Source: Hordeum vulgare subsp. vulgare
Lineage: Eukaryota > Streptophyta > Magnoliopsida > Poales > Poaceae
Direction of reading: 5' to 3'
NCBI RefSeq assembly: GCF_904849725.1
Contig: NC_058523.1
Span: 172,776,689 to 172,840,688, forward strand
DNA length: 64,000 nt
Shown here: piece after piece, positions 45,963 through 58,467 of the stretch
Numbering within the stretch: position 1 is the stretch's first letter
How the letters are laid out: the number at the start of each line of letters is the position of its first letter
Notes under the pieces: generated by a model
Told to the model about the DNA's origin: nothing
The model's database searches: none
Seen by the model: the letters and a program-made list of their open reading frames with translations, nothing else
Made by a program: the position numbers and the translations under genes

Positions 45963-48900
45963 AAGTGCTTGATTGTGTTTTAAATCATAAATTGTTTCCT
46001 TCTCTTAAGACTCATCTCCTTGACCCAAAACCTTGCATAATTATCATGCCATGTGTATAGAACCTAAAGCTATTCTTATAAAATATTATTTTCACCAAAA
46101 AGGCATTTGTTTAATTTAAACTTACAAAAACCCTGAATTGAGGTTTGTACTACAAGTTTTCAAATTAGGGACGTTGTTTTGCCCCAAATATTTTATTTTG
46201 GTCCTATTATTAAAATGATTTCCCAAAACCACAAAATATTTATTTCACTATTTTATTTAAATACCTTTTTCTCAGGACAAATATGGTATTTTGTAGAAAA
46301 AAATAATTTTATGTTTCCAAAACATTTGAGAAAATCTAGGGAAATTCACTAGACATATATTTTCCATATATAAAAGTTTGAACACATGGGCATGCTCAAA
46401 ATATTGGACAAAACCCTTTGTGCCTATTTCAAGCTCTTGAAATATTTTTATAAGAAATATTATATAATAAATCCAGGAAAATTCTAGCAAGTCACACATG
46501 TTGTATGTGATGATCTTGGAAAGTATCATACCAATCCTAATTCATTTGGTTCACCAAAATATTCCAAAACCATCTTTGTCTAGAAATAAAGTTGAGCAAG
46601 TATACATTGTCAAGTTTCTCCAATTGCTCTCAAACTTTGCAGGATTGATCAAGTCCCCACATAAATATGCTACACAAAGTGGTGCCTTAGGGAACTAGAT
46701 TTTCTTGGCTAGATCTATAGAAACCTGATTTTGTTGATTTCTAGTGTTTTCAAAGTTTACATTGTCAACATTCCTCAAATGAGCTCCCGACTTGTAAGCC
46801 CACTCATTTCTACCCACAATTTGATCATGTTAATTTTCATGCATCTAGACTCCATATACTTCCCCAAAACTCCATCAAACACCTTTTGGTGATTTTCCAA
46901 AGTCGTAGTTTTCACAATTTATCCTGTTCTCCTTGTGCTGAAATTTTTACCACAGCTCCACCATACCTCCCCCCACTCTAGTAACAACCCCAACGGCTAG
47001 CTCTATGATTGAGGTGGTGGAATCCCCACGTGCACCCCCTGGACAACCATTTCCTCTACCCCTCTCACCTTTCCCTCTCTCTTAGCCATCACCCAGGGCA
47101 TCCAATGACCTTTCCAACTAGTTCACTCCCTACCGCAGCTGGTGCACACAAGTGTCCGTGCCAGACACCGTCAGTGGCATGCCCATGTCGGCCAAAAAGT
47201 CGATCTCGAGGGTGCTACAAGATAGGCCGAGGGTTGTCCTCATGCCCTGCGGATGCCCCTGGACACCTCGAGCCCCTCCCGTGCATGAGTCGAGGTGCCT
47301 CGGCATTTGCGGCACGACACCATGTTGGGAACCAGCTCCCCCTATCTCTCACCCTGTGCAGCGCGCGCCCTATGCCGCCCCTCTTGGCCAATGCGCAAGC
47401 TTGCTCATGCGAGCACCATAGAGCCTCCATCTACTTCTCTCCCTCCCCTATTTTTGTGTATTACGCCAACGAACACCCCGAGCCAGCGTGGCCCTCTACC
47501 GTGGCCTCTGGCCTAGACTACAACCTCGCCAGTGCACGGGCGCACGATGGACTGTGGGCCGGCTCTTTAATGCCTCCCCAAGCCCTCTCTTTGCTTCTAG
47601 TCCCTTTCTTCACCTACAAATCGAGTGTCTGCACCCTCCATTTGCTCCCTAGAGACCTCGATCTTTATATCGAGCTCGGGTCCGCCGCGTCACGACCTTC
47701 ACCGTTTGGCCAGTGTGAGTCTCCTGCGAATCCCCTTTCGCTTGATCTCAAACCGCATGAACCCCCTGACCCTCTTCCCCATCTCCCCCACTCGGATTGT
47801 AGCTCCACACATCAATGACAACCTCCTCTTGAAGATCCTCCGCCGTGGTTGCTTGTTGCCGATCACTCCCAGTGCTCCAGAGACTCCTCCGACCACCATC
47901 AAAACGGTGGCTCCCTCTTAGTTCCATTCTCGTCATCGATTGCCCTCGCCGTGCCTCCTAGTGTCGCTGGTGAGCCCCGCCGGCCTCTGGACGGAGGTTT
48001 ATGGCGATCCTGACATTGGGGACCCACCCGCTAGCCTGTGCCTCACCATGCTTGGGGCTCGCACGTCGTGTTAAAACCTGCCACGACGTGCGTGCCTGAC
48101 TCGGCTGGGTCGCTGCGGCTACGGGTCGGCGTAGCTGCGGCCAGAGCTAGCCATTGGCAGAATGGCCCTTCTGTTTTACTTTTTCTTATTTTAATTCCAA
48201 AAATTCCTGTGGGTAAAATAATTATCCAAATTTTATATTTCCACTTTCTCAAATTTTTGTAATGTTCCAAACTATTTATTGGTGCCACTTGGGAATTTTG
48301 AAGGAAGTTTTATACACTGTTTTGTTTAAAACCTTATTTTAAATATTTTTACTCTGCGTTAAAAAACTTTTCACCACTTTTTCTATTTCAAAACAAGATA
48401 CTAGTAATTTGTACAACACTGATAATCACGCTAGTATGTTACAAAATTGAGTTGACGTTTTTCCGAGTCTTGTATTTTCCCTGTTTTTGTCATTGTCTTT
48501 TTTGCCCTCTATTATTGTCACGATAGATTGTGTTCTTGACAAAGGAGTTGGGGAAAAATATTTTGAAGACTTCGAAGACCTTGTTGAGCTAGGCAAGTAG
48601 CCCTTTGACCATGTCTAAGAAACTAGTTTATGCATGGCATATATCACTTCCTCCCATTGCATTGATTCTTGAATGAAATGGTGACCCCTGTGGTGGGTTA
48701 CCCTTGTCACTTTCCTCATTGAAACATGCAATGAGCATGACCCCTACATTCCTATAAGGGTTATGTGGGTGGTAAGTAGTTAGGATGCTATGTATTTTCT
48801 ATGCAAATGGGATGCGATTATGCATGGTGTTGGAAACAAGGTGTTTCCAAAGACTTCTCGAAAAACCCGTTGGGTGCCACTAATGCCCGAGGGAGATGGT

Positions 48901-50079
48901 GTTGACCTAGGTAATCACTTGAGAAAGAAGTGGTGTACCGAGGCAAGTGAGTGTGTCATTTTTAATAATAGATTGGTTTAAGTTGCGATTGTTACACCAA
49001 TCTTACATGTACAACCACGATACCCATTATGGGACGGGGCTTTGTTGATTACTATCGTTGGTACTAGCTGAGAGCCCGCATTACTAGTGGCGGGAGTGAT
49101 GTGATCACTATCGATACGGGGTCTTGCCGGAAAGGACGACCATTGGTTGTCTTCACAATATCGATCACACTATTGTGTGTCCTCCTGGTTGATACTTGTG
49201 ATGTACATCACGAGGGATGGCACCAACGAGTGGACTCTTTGTTAGTATCATAATTGGAAAGACATTGTTCGGGTACTTACCTCGGGTATGGAAAATACCA
49301 CGAGTCGTCAATTGACATGGAAGTTTCCGAGTCTTGTGGATAAAATGTGCAACCTCTGTAGAGTGTAAAACTATTCGAATAGTCTTGTCCATGGTCAAGG
49401 ATATTTGGATGACCGCTCTTGGGCTACGTCCATTGTTGCAAACTATGTGTGAGAGAGAGAGAGAGAAAGATGATACTTGAGTTAAGTCATAAGACTTGTC
49501 ATGACTTTGAACACGAGATGTTCAACCCCTCCTTACATTGATATCTACATCTGTTCATATGGATATCGACTACCTCATGAAGCATGTTCTTACAAGTTGT
49601 TTGATCATGTCATTGCACTCAAAACTAGCTTTCTGCAACTTACCTATTGCTGCTATATCATGCATTGTTGTTACCTTGATCCAAACATTGGTTACTTGCG
49701 AGTACATTCATTGTACTCATTGGCTTGCCACTGATTATTTAACTGGCCAGGCATGGAAGAGCACGAATATGGGGAAGAGTTCGTTGGTGACGAATATGCA
49801 AAATAGGACGCTTCCCCGTCAAAATCCCCATAGGGTTAAGGTGGATGGCATGGGTTCACACTTTCGTTCAAGATTTCCACTCCTAATTGTTATTGTTGTT
49901 TTGCCTCTATGGCCCTATCTATGTAAGACTTGATCTTGATGGTCTTTATTTGTATCATACAGTGTGTATGGATGTAAGGCTCTTGTTATTCACCTTCTAT
50001 GTGTTCAGTGAGCATTGATCTCTGGGATCACTACACATATGCATTCGGTAATCATGACTTATGAGTTGGGGTCCCCACA
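45963..50079 (+). repeat. LTR-like remnant, family not recognised
   Basis: This is 4.1 kb of sequence without any pol or gag motif, AT-rich at both sides with a GC-rich core (47000-48160). It ends GGGGTCCCCACA (50068-50079) after a CACTACACATATGCATTCGG-like tail, similar in style to U5 ends of long grass gypsy LTRs. There is no start, primer site or second copy in the window, so it may be one truncated long LTR or two joined pieces. A 269-codon frame at 47009-47818 is low-complexity and is not considered a gene. A short GA repeat lies at 49452-49466. Confidence 0.35.
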
Positions 50080-51804
50080 AACTCCCTCCCCTTTGTCACC
50101 AACCTTAGCCCTCTTTTCTCTGCAACCTTTGAAGAAGCTGCAACTCGCCATAAGAAATGCGCGTCCACACTCGTAGGTGGTGCACCGGTCAGGGAAAGGT
50201 GGTACGATCACCTTAATTGGAGGTGCTGGAATCGGCAATTTTTCTGCTGAAATTGCACTTTTTTTGTGGAAACAACTATTCTTTTTTGCTTCGAGAACAT
50301 TATTATAGTTTTGTTCCTGAGTTTTTTTTGATTCAATCACATTAATATTTGCTAGAACCGGCCTTTTTTATTCCTTTGACCCGACCATGGCAGTTTCTGT
50401 TCTTGAGATTTTTTGTGAGAAGTGACTAAATTATCGCTACAACAACGACGGCAACACCGAATGATCCATGTGTTTTGTGGAACCAATGCTTTGTTTTGAT
50501 ACCATCTATGTTTTTGTGCTACCACCAGCGATGACAAAATTTCTTTGTTGAGTCATTTTTTGTTGCAAACGATGCTGCATGCGCACAACAACGAGTGAGG
50601 GGACCGCAATAGCAGTGACGATGAAGGTGTGATGTCGGGTTGGGACGAGAAGTGCTACAGGATGGGTGGACGGGCATGCTCAACGAGTTGGAAATCACGA
50701 CAATGTTGCATATATAAACACGAGGGGTGGGGGATTGGGATAGAAGGGGATGGGTTAACTTTGACCGAACGGCCATGCACGGGGCAATATGGCGGTGGGT
50801 GGTCGACCGGCCCAAAAGTTAGGCTGATGGACCGGCGCCTATCAATCCATGTTAATAAAGGAATCGACCAAACATAAAAAGGAAAAATAAACACACTTAC
50901 ATGAGACTTAAATTTTCAATACTTGGCATATCTAAATGGGCTTTAGGTCAAAAAAAAACTATATTACGTAATACTGATAGTACATAGTAGCATGCCAATG
51001 TTTGATGTTTAGTATTCCAACCTTTAACTAACTCGTAAAACACTTGTGTGTTGCTACGGGCTACGATGCATGTAAATAAATCAAACAAATGGTTACGGTC
51101 GCCTTCAAGGTTGAAACTCATTTCTCCTCATAAGACTGGACATGTTTGGACATCAAACGGGCTAGCGAGCTCACTAAAGGCATAGCGGACGTTGGAATGT
51201 ACCTAGAAGACCAGCTACACACACATGATTACCTCTCATATGTTGCTGCCAGTGCAATTAACAAACCTAGTCCCAAACGTTCGATGACTGCATTTACTTC
51301 ATCACTCTAATTAGCTTCTGACATAGTTTAGGTAGTGCACGCATCGACATTTACATGTTGATGCTCTTCTTGTGCTGTTGTGCTCTACTCTTGTGCTCTT
51401 TTTCTCTACTCAAGTTCAGTCCTCTTGTGCTCTTTTTCTCTAAAACTCCATGGAGTGTGGCCATCACAAGGTTGGACGGTTACACGTGCACCGCCGTATC
51501 GTGAACCCCCAACCTCCATAGAAGTGTCGAAGGCCACAACGACATCGTTGTGGGTTAGGTGGTCAGCTCCACCGCCGGCCGCCAATGTCTATGTAAAATA
51601 TGGTGCAACGAGAGGGAGCGTGGTCGTGTCCTATGTGATGGCGTGTACCCAGACATGGCCATCTGGGTGTCATGATAGACGCATATTGATTTGGAGGTGC
51701 GGGTGAATGAAGGGAAACGAGCACGCAACAATGGCAGCGATGCGGTGAGCGATCGTGCCACCTCCTTTCCTTTTCCCGCATGATGGCCGAGACGACACCA
51801 TGCT
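50080..51804. other. Unassigned DNA
   Basis: No gene or transposon end is recognised. Around 50220-50620 there are TTTTTGCT(T/G)C and CAACAACGACGG-like motifs. A short direct repeat CTTGTGCTCTTTTTCTCT occurs near 51393 and 51433. Short open frames on both strands have no domain. CACTTGTGTGTTGCTACGGG near 51042 resembles a motif common around plant DNA transposon remnants, but no pair of ends was found. Confidence 0.4.
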
Positions 51805-53151
51805 CGCCTTTGCTCTCCCTTCTTCTCTCTTCCATAGCTTGCAGAAGGGACGAGAGAAACCCCTCATGTCGATCCAGATCGGATGGCGGTTGGGTTTGGA
51901 AAGAAAAACAGAATTGGGAATGGATCGAGAAGAATTTGTTAGATGATGGATCGGGAAGGATTTATGAAAAAAATCAGAACAAAGCTAAAACAATGTGAGA
52001 AGAGAAACGCCAAGTCAAAGGTGGGGTTCACTCAAAAAATATTGGTTGGTTTGTTCCTTTATTGAAACAATCGATGTGAGGTGGAATGAAAATCGATAGA
52101 AGGTGTGACGAATGAACGACCAACCTATGTACTAGCCCTTTATGGTAGATATATTAAAAACAATTCCTACTATTAATTATTTGCATCCCAAATTATGTCT
52201 CTAACTATGTAATAAATTTCTTTGGCGCAAAAAATCCCGACTTATATGGACTTAATTATTTGTATGTGTAATTAATTTCCTATCTAATTAATTATATTAA
52301 TGGCTTGATTTCCAAATTGATTTGGTTCTTCGTTTCAAAATTATGTTTGTATTAATGACTGAGTACCAACAAAATGACGTACGAACTCCCCAATTAGGAG
52401 TAGATATTTCCTTTTATCGAGTGATTGCCTATATGCCACCATTCTCGCCTTTGATCTCCCTCCTTCTATCTTCCATGGCTTGCAGAAGGGACGGGACAAA
52501 CCTCTCATGTAGATCGGGATCAGATGGGGGTTAGGTTTTGAAACTAAAGCAGAATTGGGAATGGATCAAGAAGTATCTTTTGGATGATGGATTGGGAAGG
52601 ATTTATGGAAATAAATCAAAAAGAGCATAGTCAAACTAAGAAGAGAAACGACAAGTCAAAGGTGGGGTTCACTCGAAAAAGATCGGTGGGTTTGTTCCTT
52701 TGTGGAATTTTTTTTTATATGAGGTGGAGTAAAAATTGATGGGAGGTGTGATGAATGAACCACCAACCTATGTACTACCCCCTTAGCAGTAGAGATACAT
52801 TTGAAAAAAACATCGAACTATTAATTCTTTGCATCCCAAATTAAGCCTCAAACTAGTTAATAAATTGTATTAATGACTTGGTTTCATGACTTATTTGGCG
52901 CAAAAAATCCCTACTTAGATGGACTAAATTATTTGTATGTGTAATTAATTTTCTATCTAATTAATTGTATTAATGGGTGGATTTCAAAATTGATTTGGTT
53001 CTTTGTTTCTAAATTATGTTTGCATTAATGATCATGTATCGATGAAACAACGTACACACTCCCCAATTAGGAGTAGATATTAATGGCTTGATTCCAAATT
53101 GATTTGGTTCTTCATTTTCGAATTATGTTTTATTAATCCCTGAGTACCAAT
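51805..53151. repeat. Tandem duplication of about 635 bp, 2 full copies and a partial third
   Basis: Copy 1 starts near 51805 (CTCGCCTTTGCTCTCCCTTC) and copy 2 near 52444 (CTCGCCTTTGATCTCCCTCC). Both run through a GGATGG/AGAATTGGGAATGGATC block, ACCAACCTATGTACTA, GGCGCAAAAAATCCC and CTCCCCAATTAGGAGTAGATATT. A third partial copy (about 53080-53151) repeats only the ATTAATGGCTTGATT... block and is cut by the LTR fragment at 53152. Copies differ by many substitutions. No coding function is seen. Confidence 0.8.
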
Positions 53152-53635
53152 TGCTACTGCAAAAAAGGACCTTCCAACGGCGCCAGAAACCCGTGCTGAT
53201 GGGAGACTATTCTTGTCTTGATACTCCTCAGCAACGGCACCAGGAATCCTTCTGCAACGGCTACGCCTTTAGGGACTTCCTAAGCGAATATACAAAGGAT
53301 TTCCCCTGTGGCCTTGGAGCCTTGCATTGGTGTTCCCTCGAAGCGGAAAGGGTGATGTAGCACAGTGGCGGTAAGTATTTCCCTCAGTTTTGAGAACCAA
53401 GGTATCGAACCAGTGAAGGAGTATCACACGTACCTGCACAAACACAAAAAGCTTGCTCCCAACGCTATGAAGGGGTTGTCAATCCCTTGTAGATTGTTTG
53501 TCAAGTGAGAACTGAAAGCAACAAAGTAACAAAGCAAAGTAAAAGCGAAAGTGGAAATGATAGGTGTGAATAGACCCGGGGGCCGTAGTGTTCACTAGTG
53601 GCTTCTCTCATGAAAGCAAGTAGACGGTGGGTGAA
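53152..53635 (-). repeat. G: partial LTR of the A/B family
   Basis: The first bases, TGCTACTGCAA, and the following AACGGCGCCAGAAA, CGGCACCAGGAATCCTTCTG and CCCGGGGGCCGTAGTGTTCAC blocks match the U5 half of the B LTRs (for example 30922 onward). The match stops at 53635 in GGTGGGTGAA, where element F begins. The rest is expected on the far side of F. It carries a small extra segment near 53190-53230 compared with B. Confidence 0.88.
53631..53635. repeat. Presumed target site of element F, left copy
   Basis: GTGAA immediately precedes the LTR of F within LTR fragment G. The right copy lies outside the window. Confidence 0.5.
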
Positions 53636-54183
53636 TGTCGTGGGTATAAGCCTGACAGTAGATGTGTAGGGTACGAAAGGGACGGGCAGAGCCTTAGCTA
53701 TGGCGAGGTTGTATGAGTTCAGGCCCCTATGCGGTGGAGGTAATAGCCCTACGTCTCCGTGCTCAGGGAGCTTGTTGTCGAGTGGAATGTAGAATACAAT
53801 GAGTTGCTAACCCCCGCACCAGTGGGGAAGGTTGGCTTATGTAGAGTGCGCTGCCCTTCACAACGGTTGGTGCACAGGGGTGGAATAATGGCAGATAAAT
53901 GCCTACGTTACAGGTAACGCACGGCCTAATAAAAGCGTGGGAAGCGTACGACCGTTTCCCTCCTGGGGGTTATGATGTACAGAGTGGAATCCAGTCAGTC
54001 CGTTTGATACACTCCGAATGTTCGCCTTCGACTGGATGGTCGGATGTTTGTTACCGACTGGATGATGGGAAGTCCTTAGTTCAGTCGGAGCTGACAAAGG
54101 GCCTTGTCCCTTATGAAGGGTAGTCCTTGGGTAGGACCTATAGGGCAGGTCTATGACCCTACCCTAGGACTATAACCCCATCA
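53636..54183 (-). repeat. 3' LTR of element F
   Basis: The 548-bp LTR, on the minus strand, begins TGATGGGGTTATAGTCCTAG and ends ...CCCACGACA. The start is fixed by the adjacent PPT and the end by the junction with LTR fragment G. Confidence 0.82.
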
Positions 54184-54194
54184 TTAGTCCCCGA
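54184..54194 (-). other. Polypurine tract of element F
   Basis: The minus strand reads TCGGGGACTAA directly before the LTR start TGATGGGG. The corresponding motif of D is CTGGCGGCTAA at 43228-43238. Confidence 0.7.
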
Positions 54195-54727
54195 ATGGAT
54201 TGAGGTTGAAACGACGGAGTGATGCTTGAGGTTTGGATCCGACTGGCACGGACGTGACTCTGGCGTTTCTTGCCTCGGTCCATTTTATCTTTTTCGATCG
54301 ACGATCCGAGTGGAAGTACTCGCGAAACAGACTATCGGAAACCGAGTGCTTCAGCGGCATGTTCTGACGCGATCGGTCAACTGACAACGGCATATTTTCC
54401 GGGATCCTCAAATTTCGGTTTCCGCGCGCTCAGCGGGGATGACCCATCGCGCTCGAGTAGCGCCTGACGCCTCGATTCTCGCGCCTTCATCCTCTCCACT
54501 AATATCGCCGCGGTGGGTCGGGGGATAAGGTTTCGGGGCCACCTGCCAGCGACCCAATCGGAACCTTACTTATATCTCGGCGGCGAGGGTTCTTTGTTAC
54601 GCTCGCCGAATCTCTTTCCTTCGCTTGCTCCGTCCTTCTCGCCACCTCCAGCGCCTCTACACTCCTTCCTCCTCCTTCCTCTCGCGGGTTCGCAGCTTCC
54701 TCCATGACCAAGGGCTAGACTAGCAAG
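54195..54727 (+). other. 5' flank and leader of the F antisense gene
   Basis: It is non-coding. A weak TATA-like ACTTATATCTC lies at 54568-54578, about 150 bases before the ATG at 54728, followed by a pyrimidine-rich leader (CTTCCTCCTCCTTCCTCTCG-like, about 54660-54690). No other element is evident. Confidence 0.4.
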
Positions 54728-57700
54728 ATGGAGGCGAGGAAGAAGAAGGGGAAGGCGACGGCTCCTGCTCAGCGGCGGCAGCGGCCGCTGCCGGCGAGGT
54801 GGATTCAAGGCGACTTCCTCCCCTCCACGGTGACGGAGGGGGATCTGCTTCAGCTGGTGGAGCACGGGATGATCGTGCACAGGTCTTGGAGGCTGCCGGC
54901 GGAGAACGAGGTCGAGGCGGCACCCCCGGAGGGGGAGCGCGTCTTGTTGCTCAGCCACGTCCATCGGGGTTTCTCCTTGCCCCCGCATCCTTTCTTCAAG
55001 GGCATCATGAATCACTTCGGGGCACAACTTCACCATTTTCCCCCGAACGCTATTGCTCATCTCTCTGCTTTTATAGTTCTGTGCGAGTGTTTCATTGGCT
55101 GTCCTCCCCATTGGGGGCTGTTCAAGCACATATTTTCTGCTAGATCCCAGACCATCAAATGACTCAGCCAGTCGGATGATAAGACACATCTCCTCCAGCT
55201 CTGCGGGGGCTTAGGTTTCCAGAAAAAGAGCGGAGTAGTTATCCTGCTCTCCAGTTAAGTGAGTCGGTCAGGAACTGGCAGTCGACGTGGTTCTATTGCC
55301 AGGATATTGCCTGTCCGAATGCCGCGACAGGACTGCCTCCCTTTAGCTTAGACCGGCCCGCCCCACCTAAGCAGATCGCGCTCACGAAGGCGGAGAAGAA
55401 CGACATCCAGCCTCTGGTTGAGGCACTCGTAGATGTCATCAGGAGGGGGGTCACCAGCATAGACTTGCTGGAGGTCTTCCTCGGTCGGCGTATCCAACCC
55501 TTGCAGGCTCGCGACCACGCCATGTGGCATTACACGGGGCCCGATGATTCCACTCGGACCATCGTTGTGGGCGTGACTGAGGAGAAGGTGACCTCGTGGG
55601 TGCTCCAGATCACAGGCCCCTGCGAGAATCCCAAAGGATCTCGGCGAGTGAAGCCTTTCTGCGCGGATAATCCTCCACCGAATCAGGTGAGTAACATTTG
55701 TCGAGTGCGGTTAACTGTCTTACTCTAATCGTTTGCTTGACTCTCTATGTGACGTCTGAGGTCGCCGACTAAATTTTATGCAGAAGTGGACCAACTGGTT
55801 TTCTCCTGTCTCGAACGGGAACCCGGCCGAGGAGGAGGAGGAAGGCAGTCAGGAGGGCAACGTGGAGAGCGCTGAGTATGTCTCCGACAGCGGGGAATTG
55901 GAGGAAGAGACTAGCGAGGAAGAGGAGGAAGATGAAGAGCAGGACTCGCCGCCTCCACAACTAGAGCATCGGACCAAGAGCCGACACGAGCCTGCCGTTC
56001 CCTCGGTCCCTCCGGCATCCTCGAGTGCTCCGCCCACTGCCCCAGTGTCCCCGAATGCTCGGAGTACCAAGAGGGCCAGGGATGCTGCTGCCGAGCCTGC
56101 TGGTCAGTCTTCCAAGGCGGCCAAGCCGAGTGGGCCCAAACCCCGGAAGGCTCTACCACGGATGAGGGTTGCTGTCCCCGTCACCTCCACGTAAGTGCGT
56201 CAATCTTCTAATTTCTTCTGGTATCCGAGTGGACTCCTGTTTATTGATCGAATGGATTTTACTCGACAGAGTCGCTACTTCCGCCACCTCTCCGGCGCGC
56301 TAGGAGGATGACCCCATGGACACGGAGAACGTCGTATCATCCCAGCCAGGTGTGTTGTAGTGACTCCGAGTGCTTTATACTATCGCGTCTCGAATTCTAT
56401 CATAGGTCCTGCCTCTTTCTTTTTCTGAGATCTCACGCCATTCGGTCTATCAGGGGCGATTTGCATGGACGAGGCTGATCAGGAGAGAGCCGAACAAGCT
56501 GCGGAGCCTGTTCTCGAGGTTGCTCCGCCTGTTGCTGCTCTCGCCGCCGACGTGCTACCGACTGAGGCGCTGCCGCTGACTGAACCGGCGCTGGTGGTTG
56601 AGGAGCCGACTGGAGCGGACCTTGGGATGCCTCAGGAACTTCCGACGATGCCAGGTTCGTCGAATGCCGAGTTCAACATCTAGTGTCTCCCGGAGGAGCA
56701 GGTGGGAGCAGCCAAGGAAGCCATGGTGCAGGCGGAGCTGATGGCTGGAGAAGCCAAGAGGGCCTACGACTCCATCGCATCCTTGTACCAGCGGAGCTTG
56801 GAGCTGCGGGATGATATCCGAGTAAGTGGGCTAGTAAGTATTTACTTTTCTCTTGTAACCCACTTGGTGTTCTTGGATAGCATCTGTTGTTTGCAATGGG
56901 TTCACTCTGAGTGAACCCAGTGGGTGTAGTCCCCGAGACTTCTGTCGAGTGCTTGCACCGGCAGTTGTATTTATACATATTGTCTTTGCTTTGGTCAGGT
57001 CTGTAAATAATATGATTGACTGCGAGCAGTTGTGACACTCGGAGTGCACTTCCTGTAAGAGTCCCCGAGAGTAACTTGTACTTAGGTCGGGTAGTATTGG
57101 CCTCGTAGGCGTAGGTGGTAACATGCATCTCAATAGGGCGGGCCTGCTTGAGTTGCATGCCAGTGGGGTCACTCTGCGTGAACCCACTGGGTGTAGTCCC
57201 CGAGACCGCTGTCGACTGCTTGCGTCGGTTGGGTTCTGAAGAACTTAGACTTTTGTTGTTGAATTTTCTGATTGTCCCTTGGTGTTTGCTGGCAGAAAAC
57301 TTGTGAAATGGGAACAGCCTATGAGACTCTCAGGGCGGAGAAGAAATAGTTAGCTGGTGAGCTTGATGCGGCTCTGCTTGCAATGTCTGGCATGAAGGAT
57401 GCTCTAGCGGGACGAGAGAAGTCATTGGAGCAGGCTCATGAAGCGAACAGAGTGCTGACTGAGGAAGTTGAGAAGATGGGGAAACAGAGGACTACTCTGA
57501 TGAGGCAGATGGACGTGTTGAACAAACGATGCATAGCTCAGGAGAAATACGTCAGCGACTGGGCTCGGCAGATGATGACGCGTCTGGCTGGTAAGTCCTA
57601 TTTTTTGCCGAGTATTTGTCCTATGTGCGTCACACTCGGCACTTATTGTTTGCTTGTCCTTCGGTTGCAGATTTCTTCATTCATGCAGAAGTTGAAGCAG

Positions 57701-58161
57701 CGGACGTGGAGCGGTCGATTCACGACAACGTGCCACTCGGCGAGGACGCCAATCGGGATTTGCTCCGGGCGCATATCCTTGTGGGCAAAGTTGGCCCTTT
57801 CATCGGTCGACTGAGAGAAGTCGTCGGCCGAATCGACAAGGAGCTTTGGCCAGAAGATGAGTCTCGGCAGGAGATGGAGAACCTGATGGCTCGACTGGAG
57901 GAGATTCCGAATCGAGTGCAGTCGTGGAAAAAATCTGCAGCTCGTTGTGGTGCAGATGTTGCTCTGTCCCTGGTCCGAGTCCATTGAAAGGAGGTGCGCG
58001 AGGAGAAGCTGAAGACATTGAAGGTCGCCAACACGAAGAAACTTTGATTCGAAGACTTCATGGAAACTTTCCTTGAGAGTGCTACCCGCATCGCCGACGG
58101 TATTGACCTAGACACGTTCGTAGAGCCCTCCAGTCCTGGCGTTAATCCAGATGATGCGTAA
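54728..58161 (+). pseudogene. Antisense spliced gene of F (putative gypsy-type transposon domain), six exons
   Basis: The gene runs opposite to gag-pol. Proposed exons are 54728-55686, 55784-56190, 56270-56349, 56454-56821, 57296-57590 and 57671-58161, all with GT...AG introns. Exon 1 begins MEARKKKGKATAPAQ and carries the conserved domain (FLPSTVTEGDLLQLVEHGMI, RGFSLPPHPFFKGIMNHFG, and later VIRRGVTSIDLLEVFLGRRI and NPKGSRRVKPF). Exon 2 is very acidic (EEETSEEEEEDEEQ), then basic and Pro-rich. Exons 4-6 are helical and coiled-coil-like and end with the conserved ADVALSLVRVH segment. Breaks are a frameshift or stop near 55160 and in-frame stops in exons 3, 4, 5 and 6, so the copy is dead. The function of the family is unknown; D carries a homologue. 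Confidence 0.78.
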
Positions 58162-58467
58162 GAACACTTTTATCCTCGGTATACCGAGTGTTGATCTGTA
58201 AGGAACTTTGGCCACTGCTGTTCGCTGTCACATTCTTATATCGGTGCGGGTAACCTTGATCCGCACCGAGTGAACTATCTTTGATAGAACTTTTGAATCT
58301 GAATCAAATCGTTTGCTCTTTTGTTGCAATGTTGGTTCGAGTTTTTCTGTTTGGCGTTTCTTGGTGAAGCCAAAGGCAAACATGTGTAGCATGTAAGGGT
58401 TAGTCATGTATTTAGGCGATTTTGTATCACAGCTAAATCTTCGAGCGTATGCTCGGAGGAAGTTGGT
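58162..58467. other. Spacer between the F antisense gene and the tandem array
   Basis: This short non-coding stretch of element F would hold the 3' end of the antisense transcript. Diverged relatives of the 70-bp unit (CTTCGAGCGTATGCTCGGAGG) begin near 58438. Confidence 0.5.

Noticed and set aside
47009..47818. 269-codon open frame on the plus strand, Pro/Ser/His-rich, starting MRWWNPHVHP
   Set aside because: It is low-complexity, in a GC-rich stretch that is also open in other frames on both strands. It shows no domain and lies inside an LTR-like block.
50080..51804. Possible host gene or CACTA transposon in the unassigned stretch
   Set aside because: I found no splice-consistent coding series, no terminal CACTA motif and no pair of inverted ends.
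54566..55189. 207-codon minus-strand frame opposite exon 1 of the F antisense gene
   Set aside because: It is Arg/Pro-rich and arises from GC-rich codons of exon 1, which carries the recognisable domain on the plus strand.
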